This document shows, piece by piece, positions 1 through 8,439 of a DNA stretch of 9,379 bases. The DNA lies in NCBI GenBank assembly GCA_023145275.1, contig JAGLEB010000159.1, positions 1 through 9,379 of the forward strand. The letters are read 5' to 3'. The stretch's first letter is position 1, and every line of letters begins with the position of its first letter. A program made the translations under genes and the position numbers. The notes beneath the pieces are model-generated. The model did not search any database. It saw nothing but the letters and a program-made list of their open reading frames with translations, and was not told the DNA's origin. The DNA comes from Flavobacteriales bacterium (GTDB taxonomy: Bacteria > Bacteroidota > Bacteroidia > Flavobacteriales > JADGDT01).

Positions 1-49
1 AAAATCGTTAATCGGTGTTCTTTATTTATAGATATTGAACTAAACAAGC

Positions 50-78
50 ATAGCCATAAATAAGTAATTTATGGCTAT
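50..78 (-). terminator. Probable intrinsic terminator after the E1 gene
   Basis: A perfect 11-bp inverted repeat (50-60 pairing with 68-78, arms ATAGCCATAAA / TTTATGGCTAT) encloses a 7-nt loop. It starts 30 bp past the E1 stop codon, where a minus-strand transcript would end. In that direction the stem is followed by a moderately T-rich stretch (TGCTTGTTTAG) rather than a clean U run, so termination is inferred from position and stem quality. The stem is AT-rich and only moderately stable. Confidence 0.5.
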
Positions 79-107
79 ATCAAGTAAGAACTCCCAATCA
101 TGAGAGC

Positions 108-2171
108 TTAGTAATTCAATAAATATTCAATCTTATCTTTTACTTTTTCGGCATTTGGAAGCATAATTTTTTCATATGCTTCATTCAGTGGTATAGCTGG
201 GATATTCACTGAGCCAATTATTTCTACTGGAGCATCTAAATATTTGAAGCACTCTTTTTGAATCCAACCAACAAGAGCTATTCCAAAAGAATTTCGTTCG
301 GCTTCCTCAACAACAACAAGTATTTTTCCGTGTTCTTTAGCCTTTTTCAGAATCAGGTCTTCTTCTAGTGGTACAATAGTTCTTAGGTCGATTATTTCTA
401 CTCTATCTTTATATTGCTTCGAGGCATTTACAGACCAGTGCACACCCATGCCATATGTAATTATCAAAAGAGAATTTCCTCTATCTATCTCTTCTTTTTT
501 TGCTTCTTGTTCTATTCTAGCTTTCCCAATGGGAATGAAATAATCATCAGAAGGTTCAATCATTTTAGCTCTTTCTGTTCCTTTTATTTTACTCCAATAA
601 AGCCCCTTGTGCTCTAGCATAACCACAGGGTTTGGATCTAAAATTGCTGCTTTCATCAATCCCTTCATGTCGGCAGCGTTAGAAGGGTAGATAATTTTTA
701 CACCGATTATATTTGTCAGAATAGTTTCTATACTCGAAGAGTGGTAAGGACCACCATTGCCATAAGCACCAATTGGAACTCTTATTAATGATTGTACTGG
801 CCACTGACCGTTTGATAGATAGTTAGATCTACTCAACTCGGTAAATAGTTGATTTAAACCAGGCCATATATAGTCGGCAAATTGCACTTCAACAATTGGT
901 TTTAGCCCCACAGCACTCATTCCAGCAGTACTTCCAATTATAAAAGCCTCTTGAATGGGAGTGTTAAATACTCTGTCTTTCCCAAATTTCTCTGCTAGTG
1001 TAAATGCCTCGCGAAAAACACCTCCTAATCTACGTCCAACATCCTGACCGTAAAGAAGCGATTCGGGAAATTTCCTCATGCTCTCTTCAACAGCGTGTAG
1101 AGCGGCATCAACCATCATTACCTTCTCTCCGTTTTTAGGTTTTCGAGTGCCAGTTTCTTCTTTAATGACAGTTTCTGCCCAAACGTGATTTTCAAAATCT
1201 TTTGGATCTGGATCCTCTTCAAGAATCGCTTTTTCCCACAATTGATCTAGGTCTTTTATTATTTCGTTTTCAACCTCTGAAACCTGTTCTTCGCTATATG
1301 AGTTGTCGAGCAAAATGTTTCGGAGTTTAGGCATAGGATCACGAGTTTCATGTTCTTCTAAATCATCTCTGTACCATTGTTTTTGAACTCCAGAAGTATG
1401 ATGTCCCAATAGTGGTACCGTAGCTCTAATAAGAAAAGGCCTTCTTTCTTCTCTGATAATTTCAATTACCTCTTTTATGGTATTGTAAGATTCTATAAAG
1501 TTACTTCCATCTATATCTCTAGTTTCTATACCTTCGAATCCTGAAGCAAATTTTATAGAATCATTTGCTCTTACTTCTTCTGCTTTAGCCGAAATATCCC
1601 ATCCATTATCTTGAACTAAATATATAATTGGCAACTGTTTTAGTGCTGCCATGTGTAGAGCTTCAGATACTTCGCCTTCTGTCATAGCTGCATCTCCGAT
1701 AGAGCATATTACAACTGGTTTTTCGTCAAGCTTAGGCCCTATCCCTAGAGTCTCTTTGTGCTTTATTCCCATTGCAGCCCCAGTAATTGGGATTGCTTGC
1801 ATTCCTGTTGCAGAAGACTGAAAAGGTATTTTAGGATAATCACTATGATTCAGTGATGGGTGGCAGTAGTAGTGTCTACCTCCAGAGAATACATCGTTCT
1901 TTTTGGCCATAAGATTCAACATTAGTTGATACGACGATATATTCATTCCAATTAGCATGGCATCGTCTCTGTAGTATGGGGCTACAAAGTCCTGCGGAAG
2001 TAGTTGCATACCCATAGCCACTTGTATTGCTTCGTGGCCGCGCGATGTAGAATGAACGTATTTATATGCTATTGCTTCGTTTTTAGCGTATAAATCATTG
2101 TGACTCTTGGCGCGGAACATTTTTTTGTAGCCCTCCAAAAGTATATTATTTTCAATTTCGTGTAAAGTCAT
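108..2171 (-). CDS. Fused alpha/beta E1 subunit of a branched-chain-type 2-oxo acid dehydrogenase (thiamine diphosphate dependent)
   Basis: This is the decarboxylating E1 of a 2-oxo acid dehydrogenase complex. It uses thiamine diphosphate to decarboxylate the acid and pass the acyl group to the lipoyl arm of E2 in the cytoplasm. The alpha half (about residues 15-330) has the cofactor motif from G159-D160 to D188-N189 (GDAAMTEGE ... VQDNGWDIS) and the loop GHHTSGV (256-262) followed by YRDD, as in branched-chain E1 alpha. The beta half (about 350-687) has YGQDVG, TPIQEAF with E408 in the position of the cofactor-contacting Glu, VEVQFADYIWP, GGPYHSSS with H477, and a C-terminal transketolase domain (about 565-685). 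Two-chain enzymes encode these halves separately; here 687 residues cover both without a break. The motif reads GDA and DN instead of the usual GDG and NN, which I believe is common in this subgroup. ATG at 2171 is the start; no Shine-Dalgarno is visible. It lies 39 bp downstream of the CDF gene on the same strand. No E2 or E3 gene is in the window. The substrate (branched-chain oxo acids or pyruvate) is not settled by sequence alone. Confidence 0.93.
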   Translation of the reverse strand: MTLHEIENNILLEGYKKMFRAKSHNDLYAKNEAIAYKYVHSTSRGHEAIQVAMGMQLLPQDFVAPYYRDDAMLIGMNISSYQLMLNLMAKKNDVFSGGRHYYCHPSLNHSDYPKIPFQSSATGMQAIPITGAAMGIKHKETLGIGPKLDEKPVVICSIGDAAMTEGEVSEALHMAALKQLPIIYLVQDNGWDISAKAEEVRANDSIKFASGFEGIETRDIDGSNFIESYNTIKEVIEIIREERRPFLIRATVPLLGHHTSGVQKQWYRDDLEEHETRDPMPKLRNILLDNSYSEEQVSEVENEIIKDLDQLWEKAILEEDPDPKDFENHVWAETVIKEETGTRKPKNGEKVMMVDAALHAVEESMRKFPESLLYGQDVGRRLGGVFREAFTLAEKFGKDRVFNTPIQEAFIIGSTAGMSAVGLKPIVEVQFADYIWPGLNQLFTELSRSNYLSNGQWPVQSLIRVPIGAYGNGGPYHSSSIETILTNIIGVKIIYPSNAADMKGLMKAAILDPNPVVMLEHKGLYWSKIKGTERAKMIEPSDDYFIPIGKARIEQEAKKEEIDRGNSLLIITYGMGVHWSVNASKQYKDRVEIIDLRTIVPLEEDLILKKAKEHGKILVVVEEAERNSFGIALVGWIQKECFKYLDAPVEIIGSVNIPAIPLNEAYEKIMLPNAEKVKDKIEYLLNY

Positions 2172-2210
2172 GTTGTATTGATTGTAAAGTGTCGAAAATG
2201 AATTCTATAA

Positions 2211-3140
2211 TTAAATTGAATCTTTTTTTATGGAATCACTCTCTATGTAAATGTGTGTAAATTTAGGGACCTCTTGTCTTATATCTTTCTTTATTTTTGC
2301 AATAATGGGTTCTATTTGCGCTATAGTAAGATGATCCTCGAAGTTTACTTCTACTCCAGCCATAGCTTCATCCGGACCTAGGTGCATTGTTCTTATATTC
2401 CCATAAAACTCCATTTCGTCGTCATATTTATCTAGAATATTTTCTATTTTACTCAAATCCTTGTTAATAACAGCTTCTCCTACTAGCAGTGCTCTAATTT
2501 CATTTGCCATAAAATATGCAACATAGGTCAATAGTAAACCGATTAATATTGATGCTATTGCGTCGTATATGGGGTCTTTTGTAAAATACGTTATTGATAC
2601 TCCAAGAAGGGCAATAACAAGCCCAGCCATAGCTGCAGATTCTTCTACAATTATAGCAAGAGTAGAGGTGTCCTTACTGTCTTCTAAGGCAGAGATAAAA
2701 CCTGATGGATTTGTTTTTCTGAATTGTTTCATAGCGAACCAAAGACTCGATCCTTCAAATAACATTGCCCCTACAAGTACTCCAACACTCCATAAAATTT
2801 GAGAATGGTCTGCTTCTTTAATAGGGTGTATTATATGAATGATTCCTTCGTAAAGTGCCACACCACCACCGAGAGCAAATACCATTACTGCAACAATAAA
2901 ACTCCAAAAATATGCTTCCTTACCATAACCGAATGGATGATCTTTATCAGCAGCTTTTTTGCTTCGCTTTATCCCTAATAGGAGTAATCCTCCATTTGCG
3001 GTGTCAATTAGCGAGTGTATTCCTTCGGAGAGCATTGCGGCACTTCCAGTAAAAAATGATGCTACAAATTTCATCACAGCTATAGCTAGATTTGCTGCAA
3101 TAGCAAGAAATATTGATAATTTTGATTCTCCAGAGTTCAT
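2211..3140 (-). CDS. Cation diffusion facilitator (CDF) family transporter, ZnT9-like subgroup
   Basis: Inner-membrane divalent cation/proton antiporter of the CDF family, 309 aa, probably exporting Zn2+ or a related metal. Six membrane segments can be placed at about residues 10-30, 33-57, 78-100, 115-137, 160-182 and 192-214, followed by a cytosolic C-terminal domain (about 225-305) ending in the family-typical HIYIESD. Segment 2 has the metal motif H42-xxx-D46 (EGIHSLID). Segment 5 reads VEESAAMAGL (165-174) instead of the canonical H/D-xxx-D. This, with the preceding LEDSKDTST, matches what I know of the SLC30A9/ZnT9 branch. The metal is therefore uncertain. I chose ATG at 3140: reading upstream to a TTG at 3254 would add a hydrophobic, low-complexity 38-residue leader that overlaps the start of the divergent polymerase gene. 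The next gene on the same strand starts 39 bp beyond the stop, so co-transcription is likely. Confidence 0.9.
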   Translation of the reverse strand: MNSGESKLSIFLAIAANLAIAVMKFVASFFTGSAAMLSEGIHSLIDTANGGLLLLGIKRSKKAADKDHPFGYGKEAYFWSFIVAVMVFALGGGVALYEGIIHIIHPIKEADHSQILWSVGVLVGAMLFEGSSLWFAMKQFRKTNPSGFISALEDSKDTSTLAIIVEESAAMAGLVIALLGVSITYFTKDPIYDAIASILIGLLLTYVAYFMANEIRALLVGEAVINKDLSKIENILDKYDDEMEFYGNIRTMHLGPDEAMAGVEVNFEDHLTIAQIEPIIAKIKKDIRQEVPKFTHIYIESDSIKKDSI

Positions 3141-3240
3141 AGAATATTTTTTATAAAAATACGTGATTTTAATGATTATAGGGAATGAAAAATAAATTAT
3201 TAGCTTAATTTTATAGGGATAAAACTCCACTCTACAACAG
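3141..3240. promoter_or_regulatory. Divergent intergenic region between CDF and DNA polymerase genes
   Basis: These 100 bp must hold the start signals for both flanking genes. I find no convincing TTTG / TAnnTTTG pair for either; the closest -7 box for the polymerase is TAATTTTA at 3206-3213. A 9-bp direct repeat TTATAGGGA occurs at 3176-3184 and 3211-3219, 35 bp apart start to start, and could be a paired protein site. Neither start codon has a purine-rich Shine-Dalgarno, as is usual in Bacteroidota. Confidence 0.35.
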
Positions 3241-6200
3241 ATGTTTCTAAACAATCATTCATACTACAGTTTGCGATTTGGCACATTATCTGTTAAACAG
3301 ATGCTTGAGCAGGCAAAATTGTATTCACATAAGAGTTTTGTATTGACAGATATTAATAATACTTCGGCGTGCTTGAGTTTTGTTGATGAGGCAAATAAGG
3401 TGGGTATAAAACCTATAATTGGGATAGATTTCAGGAATGGGGCAGAGCAGCAATTTATTGGTATTGCTAAGAATAATAATGGTTTCAGAGAGTTGAATGA
3501 ATTTCTTTCAGAACATTTATTAAGCGCGGAAAGCATATCTCCAAGGGCGCCATTATTTAACGATTCTTGGGTTGTTTATCCGTGGAATGGACAAGGGGTT
3601 GAAGGCCTGAGAGAAAATGAATATATCGGAATTACTTCTAGTCAGATTGCGAAACTTAAATTTTCGGATTTGAGTAAGCATCTCGATAAATTAGTTGTTC
3701 TAAATAGTTTTACATTTCGGAATAAAAGAGATTTCAATATTCACAGACTGCTTAGGGCTGTTGATAATAACACACTTCTGAGTAAGCTTAATAAAAGTGA
3801 ACAAGCAGATGAATCATCTGTATTAACAAGTTCTGAAGATGTGAAGGCTAAGTTTTCAGAATTTGATATAATAATTAAGAATACTGAGTTTATTATTAAT
3901 AACTCATCTATAGACTTTGAATTTGGCCACGATGTGAGACCAAAAAATAAGAAGGCATTTACCGAGAGTGTTGATGAGGATTTAATATTGCTTAGAACAT
4001 TAATTAAAGAAGGAGTAAAATATCGGTTTGGAGAGTATAACGATGTGTTGAGGGCACGTATAGAAACTGAGCTTTCAGTAATTAGAGCAAAGGAGTTTGT
4101 ATCGTATTTTCTAATAAATTGGGATATTGTTAGCTATGCTAGATCTCAAAATTATTTTTATGTTGGCAGGGGTAGTGGTGCGAATAGTTTGATTGCGTAT
4201 TTATTACGGATAACGGATGTTGATCCTATAGATTTAGATCTTTATTTCGAAAGGTTTATTAATTTATATAGGGAGAATCCTCCTGACTTTGATCTCGATT
4301 TTTCGTGGAAGGATAGGAATGATATTACTAGATATATTTTTGAGAAACACGGTGAAGAGTATGTTGCTTTATTGGCTACATATACAACTTTTCAGGTGCG
4401 ATCTACAATAAGAGAATTAGCAAAGGTCTTTGGGCTTCCAAATGAAGAGATTGAGGAGTTGACAAAAAAAGCTCCACGAAATTATTATGGAAAAGTTGAG
4501 GGCGAGAGTAGTAGAATTCCAAATGTTGGCTCGAGTGATCATTTAGTAGAGCTAGTCTTAAAATACGCAAATTTTATAGAAGGCTTTCCCAATTATCTAG
4601 GTATACACTCTGGAGGAATATTAATTTCGCAGGAGAAAATATCTTCCTATTCTGCTGTAAATATGCCTCCGAAGGGATATAGAACTGTGCAGTTTGATAT
4701 GGTTGTGGCCGAAGATATTGGTTTGTATAAGTTTGATATTCTCAGCCAAAGAGGCTTAGGGCATATAAAAGATGCCGTAAATATTGTTAAAGAAAATGTC
4801 CCTGCTGCTGATACTATCGATATACATAATATTGCTAAACTCAAGAATGATGAAAAATTAAAAGAACAACTTAGAAGTGCTAAAACTTTAGGGTGTTTTT
4901 ATATAGAATCGCCGGCAATGAGAATGTTGCTATCAAAATTGCAAGTAGATAATTATTTAGGTCTCGTTGCAGCAAGCTCAATAATTAGGCCAGGTGTTGC
5001 AAAATCGGGAATGATGAGAGAGTATATCCTTCGCTATAGATTCCCCGAGCGCAGAAAAGGGGTGAATCCTATTATGAAAGATATTATGCCCGAGACTTAT
5101 GGAGTTATGGTTTATCAGGAGGATGTAATAAAAGTTTCACATTATTTTGCCGGATTGAGTCTTGCCGAGGCTGATGTGTTGCGCAGAGGTATGTCGGGAA
5201 AATACAGGTCTAAGAAGGAGTTTCAAAGGGTGAAAGATAGATTTTTTAGCTCTTGTCAGCAAAAAGGACACCCCTTTCAATTGGCAAACGAAATTTGGTT
5301 TCAGATAGAAAGCTTTGCAGGCTACTCATTTTCAAAAGGTCATTCTGCATCCTATGCTGTAGAGAGCTATCAGAGTTTATTTTTGAAAACATACTTTCCT
5401 AGAGAATTCATGGTCGCTGTGATCAATAATTTTGGAGGGTTTTATAGAACAGAAACTTACGTACATGAGTTGCGCATGGCTGGGGCTAAAATTGAGGCTC
5501 CATGTGTAAATAATAGTAAAAAGGAAACATCTATAAAAGGAGATATTGTTCATTTGGGTTTTGTGCATTTAAAAAATCTAGAGAGTAAAGTGCTGAAAGA
5601 TCTTATAGGTGAGAGAAATGATAATGGTAAATTTACTTCCTTAAGCAATTTTGTTAATCGTGTTTCAGTTTCAAAAGAGCAATTACAGCTATTGGTGCAG
5701 ATTGGTGCTTTCAGATTTACTGGCAAGCCCAAGAAAAAGTTGTTTTGGGAGATTCACCTGCTGATTAATTCTACTAAATCTGAGATACAACAGAACGAAC
5801 TTTTCTCGAGGCCGGAAGTAAAGTTTGTTTTGCCTGAATTGTATCACAGTCATTTCGAAGATGCTTTTGATGAGATTGAATTGCTTGGTTTTCCATTATC
5901 TAATCCTTTCGACCTATTAAAAGAAGAAATGAAAGGAGGAATCCTCGCAAAAGATCTGAAGTCTAATGTGCATAAATATGTTGTTATCTATGCTTACTTA
6001 GTTCACGTAAAATATACAAGTGCCAAAGGGAACCAACGAATGTATTTTGCTACATTTTTGGATTATGAAGGTGTATTTGTCGATACAGTACATTTTCCTA
6101 ATGTTGCCGCTAGATATCCATTTAGGGCTAGAGGTATTTATCGTATAGAAGGCAAGGTGGTTGAAGAATTTGACTTTATAAGTATTGAGGTTAGTAAGAT

Positions 6201-6243
6201 GGAATTTCAAGCAATTGTTCCAGATCCCAGATATTCTGATTAA
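3241..6243 (+). CDS. dnaE: DNA polymerase III alpha subunit, short DnaE-type (probably accessory / error-prone)
   Basis: A C-family DNA polymerase of 1000 aa, shorter than the ~1160-residue E. coli replicative DnaE. The N-terminal PHP domain (about 1-225) is degenerate: the HxH of motif I is NNHS (residues 4-7) and TDH is TDI (36-38), so metal-dependent proofreading there is unlikely. The palm is intact: VGRGSGANSL (308-317), PDFDLDF (348-354) with catalytic D349 and D351, and KFDIL (497-501) with the third aspartate D499. GVMVYQEDVIKVSH (621-634) and FAGYSFSKGHSASYA (692-706) are standard. A helix-hairpin-helix region spans about 760-825, QNELF (851-855) fits a beta-clamp-binding motif, and an OB fold covers about 912-985. 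The protein ends there, without the tau-binding C-terminal domain. These traits fit DnaE2/ImuC-like translesion polymerases, but no imuA/imuB, lexA or Y-family gene is in the window, so the repair role is inferred. Its stop is 3 bp from that of the convergent peptidase gene. Confidence 0.93.
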   Translation: MFLNNHSYYSLRFGTLSVKQMLEQAKLYSHKSFVLTDINNTSACLSFVDEANKVGIKPIIGIDFRNGAEQQFIGIAKNNNGFRELNEFLSEHLLSAESISPRAPLFNDSWVVYPWNGQGVEGLRENEYIGITSSQIAKLKFSDLSKHLDKLVVLNSFTFRNKRDFNIHRLLRAVDNNTLLSKLNKSEQADESSVLTSSEDVKAKFSEFDIIIKNTEFIINNSSIDFEFGHDVRPKNKKAFTESVDEDLILLRTLIKEGVKYRFGEYNDVLRARIETELSVIRAKEFVSYFLINWDIVSYARSQNYFYVGRGSGANSLIAYLLRITDVDPIDLDLYFERFINLYRENPPDFDLDFSWKDRNDITRYIFEKHGEEYVALLATYTTFQVRSTIRELAKVFGLPNEEIEELTKKAPRNYYGKVEGESSRIPNVGSSDHLVELVLKYANFIEGFPNYLGIHSGGILISQEKISSYSAVNMPPKGYRTVQFDMVVAEDIGLYKFDILSQRGLGHIKDAVNIVKENVPAADTIDIHNIAKLKNDEKLKEQLRSAKTLGCFYIESPAMRMLLSKLQVDNYLGLVAASSIIRPGVAKSGMMREYILRYRFPERRKGVNPIMKDIMPETYGVMVYQEDVIKVSHYFAGLSLAEADVLRRGMSGKYRSKKEFQRVKDRFFSSCQQKGHPFQLANEIWFQIESFAGYSFSKGHSASYAVESYQSLFLKTYFPREFMVAVINNFGGFYRTETYVHELRMAGAKIEAPCVNNSKKETSIKGDIVHLGFVHLKNLESKVLKDLIGERNDNGKFTSLSNFVNRVSVSKEQLQLLVQIGAFRFTGKPKKKLFWEIHLLINSTKSEIQQNELFSRPEVKFVLPELYHSHFEDAFDEIELLGFPLSNPFDLLKEEMKGGILAKDLKSNVHKYVVIYAYLVHVKYTSAKGNQRMYFATFLDYEGVFVDTVHFPNVAARYPFRARGIYRIEGKVVEEFDFISIEVSKMEFQAIVPDPRYSD

Positions 6244-6246
6244 ATT

Positions 6247-8193
6247 TTATGTTTTTACAAGAGTTTTAGTATTACTAGCTGTGTTGCTTTTTATATTTAG
6301 GTAATATATTCCTTTTGCTAAATCGCTTGCTTTTATAAGGTAACTATTCTTGCCATTCACTGATCTTTTTGACAATACTTTTCCTGAAGAGTTAAAAAGA
6401 GTAAACTGTAATCTGCTAAAGTGCTCTTGATTAGTTTCTATTTCGATATTGTTATTTTTGTTGAAATATATTAAGTAGTTTTCAATAAAGTTATCGTCCT
6501 CTGATAAATTAGGGTTAAAACTTACGCTATTGTCTTTTGTGATTAACCACCTGTTTGGGTCGAACTGTATTGAAGATACCTTGAAGCTAAGCTCCTGAGA
6601 AACTTTAAAATCATTTTCTTCAACATTAATTGTGATGTATTTTTTTTCTCCATCGGTTCCCTCTAAAAGCAACTCTATTGGCATCTCGAAAAATTCGACC
6701 GATTTATGAGATTGGCTCTGTTTTATAAAAAGGTCTAATCTATCTCCTTCAATTTGATTCCACTGTATGTCGTAACTTGGATGACCTTCGCCATAGATCC
6801 ATTGCTCAAAGAATTTATCTAAATTAGATCCGTAAACTTTCTCCATATGTTCTTTTAGATCATCAGTTTTAGCATATGAAAATGCAAGATTCTCATCTTT
6901 AAGATAGTTTTTTGTGGCTTTGAAGAAATTTTCATCTCCAATTTTCCACCTTAACATATGTAGTACCATTGCTCCTTTTGAGTACGATAGTCTACCGCTA
7001 AATATTCGTGAAACACTCGTAGTATCATTTACAAAAACGCTTCCATCATCTTTAGATGTAATGGTGTTGATATTGCGGTGAAGCCAATAGTCGAAGTCAT
7101 CTTTTATATACTCATAGCTAAGCCCAGTGAGGTAGGTTGCAAAGCCTTCATTCAGCCAAATATCTTGCCACGATCCACAGGTTATTTTATCGCCAAACCA
7201 CTGATGTGCTAGTTCGTGAGCTATTAAATCTTCACTAAACTGCCCCATAAAACTAACTGTAGAATTTTCCATACCACCATTCCACCCAAATTGGGCATAG
7301 CCATATTTTTCTTTGGAGTAAGGGTATATCTCGAATAGAGTTTCAAAGAGTTCCATAACCTCTACAGTATATAAGATGTCTTCTTTTGCCGATTCTTCGT
7401 TTTCGGGGTACAAAAAGCTTTGTATAGGAAGAATGTCACCATTAATATTTTTATAACTAATAGTGTGATCAATAAAGTTTGTTACTGCTATAGCAATTAA
7501 GTATGCAGGAATAGGGTAGTGGTGTTTCCAAACACATATTCGATCTTTACCTATTACTGTTTCGCTTGCAAGTAGTCCGTTACTAACCGATCTGTATTCT
7601 GAAGGCGATTTTATTACAACTTCAATAGAGTCGGCTTTGTCGTTAAGATCTTGTTTGCATGGCCACCAATCTTTTGAACCATATGGCTCGGACAATGTCC
7701 ATATTATTGGTATTTTGTTGTGGTAGCCTTGCGAGAAAGCTCCGTACTCGTCGGATGGAACGCCAGAGTATACTACTATTATGGAATCTAAAATTCCAGT
7801 TTTTAGCTCTTTAGGAAAATTACATGTAAGAATATCTTCATTACTATGGCTGAAATTTATATTTTGATTATTGTATATAACCTTCTCTACGCTTAGCTTA
7901 TCTGAAAGATCAAAGTTTATGCTGTGTATGTCACTATTGGGAATAAAATAGCTTGTAATCTGGCCGCTAATTTCAATGATATTTGGATCAATATAAAATT
8001 CTAAACGATGAAATTTGATGTCGTAATTAGCTGTGTGATTTGAATTTATGTTATTATGTAATCTTACATTAGTAGATTCTTGAAATGCCAAATTTTCTAT
8101 GCATGACATATCTTTCGATAGTGTTTGCGCTGATATGTTTGTAGCAACATAAAAAAATATAAATGTAAAGATTCTTGTAAGTGCTATTTTCAT
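6247..8193 (-). CDS. Secreted M1 family aminopeptidase with T9SS type A sorting domain
   Basis: Zinc metallopeptidase of the gluzincin M1 family, 648 aa, expected to remove N-terminal residues from peptides outside the cytoplasm. Residues 1 to about 23 form a signal peptide (MKIALTR, then a hydrophobic core ending NISAQ). An N-terminal beta domain (about 55-245) precedes the catalytic domain (about 250-470) with the exopeptidase motif GGMEN (306-310), the zinc site HELAH (326-330) plus E349 (HExxH-x18-E), and the probable catalytic tyrosine Y404 in YSKGA. After about 570 comes a Por-type sorting domain with the pattern DLAKGIYYLNI (624-634) and a final TKTLVKT, which targets cargo to the type IX secretion system and is normally cleaved. 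The C-terminal helical domain of ERAP/PepN types is absent. I chose ATG at 8193; the frame also has a TTG two codons upstream (8199). It is monocistronic here, with a long noncoding region upstream. Confidence 0.93.
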   Translation of the reverse strand: MKIALTRIFTFIFFYVATNISAQTLSKDMSCIENLAFQESTNVRLHNNINSNHTANYDIKFHRLEFYIDPNIIEISGQITSYFIPNSDIHSINFDLSDKLSVEKVIYNNQNINFSHSNEDILTCNFPKELKTGILDSIIVVYSGVPSDEYGAFSQGYHNKIPIIWTLSEPYGSKDWWPCKQDLNDKADSIEVVIKSPSEYRSVSNGLLASETVIGKDRICVWKHHYPIPAYLIAIAVTNFIDHTISYKNINGDILPIQSFLYPENEESAKEDILYTVEVMELFETLFEIYPYSKEKYGYAQFGWNGGMENSTVSFMGQFSEDLIAHELAHQWFGDKITCGSWQDIWLNEGFATYLTGLSYEYIKDDFDYWLHRNINTITSKDDGSVFVNDTTSVSRIFSGRLSYSKGAMVLHMLRWKIGDENFFKATKNYLKDENLAFSYAKTDDLKEHMEKVYGSNLDKFFEQWIYGEGHPSYDIQWNQIEGDRLDLFIKQSQSHKSVEFFEMPIELLLEGTDGEKKYITINVEENDFKVSQELSFKVSSIQFDPNRWLITKDNSVSFNPNLSEDDNFIENYLIYFNKNNNIEIETNQEHFSRLQFTLFNSSGKVLSKRSVNGKNSYLIKASDLAKGIYYLNIKSNTASNTKTLVKT

Positions 8194-8196
8194 TCT

Positions 8197-8204
8197 CAAA
8201 ATTA
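8197..8204 (-). promoter_or_regulatory. Possible -7 box of the M1 peptidase gene
   Basis: On the minus strand this reads TAATTTTG, an exact match to the Bacteroidota -7 consensus TAnnTTTG. It lies only 3 bp before the ATG, so use of it would give a leaderless or nearly leaderless transcript. No TTG/TTTG is seen at the right distance upstream. In an AT-rich region this match may be chance. Confidence 0.2.
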
Positions 8205-8251
8205 GTATTTAGTGCCCCTTAGATAATTATTTATATTTTAGAGTGGCTTAT

Positions 8252-8283
8252 AAAAAAAAACTTCAAGTTCACCGAAAAAAAAA
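8252..8283. promoter_or_regulatory. Two 9-bp A-tracts flanking a short palindrome upstream of the peptidase gene
   Basis: Runs of nine A occur at 8252-8260 and 8275-8283, 23 bp apart start to start, close to two helical turns. Between them is the palindrome AACTT-C-AAGTT (8259-8269), which overlaps the first run by two bases. Phased A-tracts bend DNA. This lies about 60-90 bp upstream of the peptidase start codon, where an UP-like element or activator site could sit. Function is inferred. Confidence 0.3.
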
Positions 8284-8330
8284 GGTATTTTCTTATAGGA
8301 ACTATTTACGCTGTAGTAAACTTATGAATA

Positions 8331-8373
8331 TAATGAAAACAATACTAGAGTTAATAATAGTATTATTTCATTA
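8331..8373. repeat. Long imperfect inverted repeat (hairpin) in the noncoding region
   Basis: TAATGAAA (8331-8338) pairs with TTTCATTA (8366-8373), and AATACTA (8341-8347) with TAGTATT (8358-8364). The two stems are separated by a 2/1-nt internal bulge, with a 10-nt loop. The structure is 15 bp of paired arms, nearly all AT. It has no U tract typical of a terminator on either strand and no adjacent gene that would end here, so it may be an operator or a structured RNA element. Confidence 0.45.
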
Positions 8374-8439
8374 ATCTGACAGCAGATATATCACCAAGAT
8401 CAGAGAGTGAACGATGTTAATCGAGAAAGTAATACATTT

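Noticed and set aside
414..617. Plus-strand open frame of 67 codons
   Set aside because: It lies fully inside the E1 gene on the opposite strand, has no family resemblance and is low-complexity; a shadow frame. The same applies to 2569-2802, 2959-3156, 3264-3536, 4647-4844, 5377-5568, 5550-5732 and 5998-6210.
3141..3254. 38-residue N-terminal extension of the CDF protein from a TTG at 3254
   Set aside because: The added residues are not CDF-like, the start would overlap the divergent gene, and ATG at 3140 gives a normal-length protein.
8194..8199. TTG start two codons upstream for the M1 peptidase
   Set aside because: ATG at 8193 directly precedes a normal signal peptide (MKIALTR); the TTG adds nothing.
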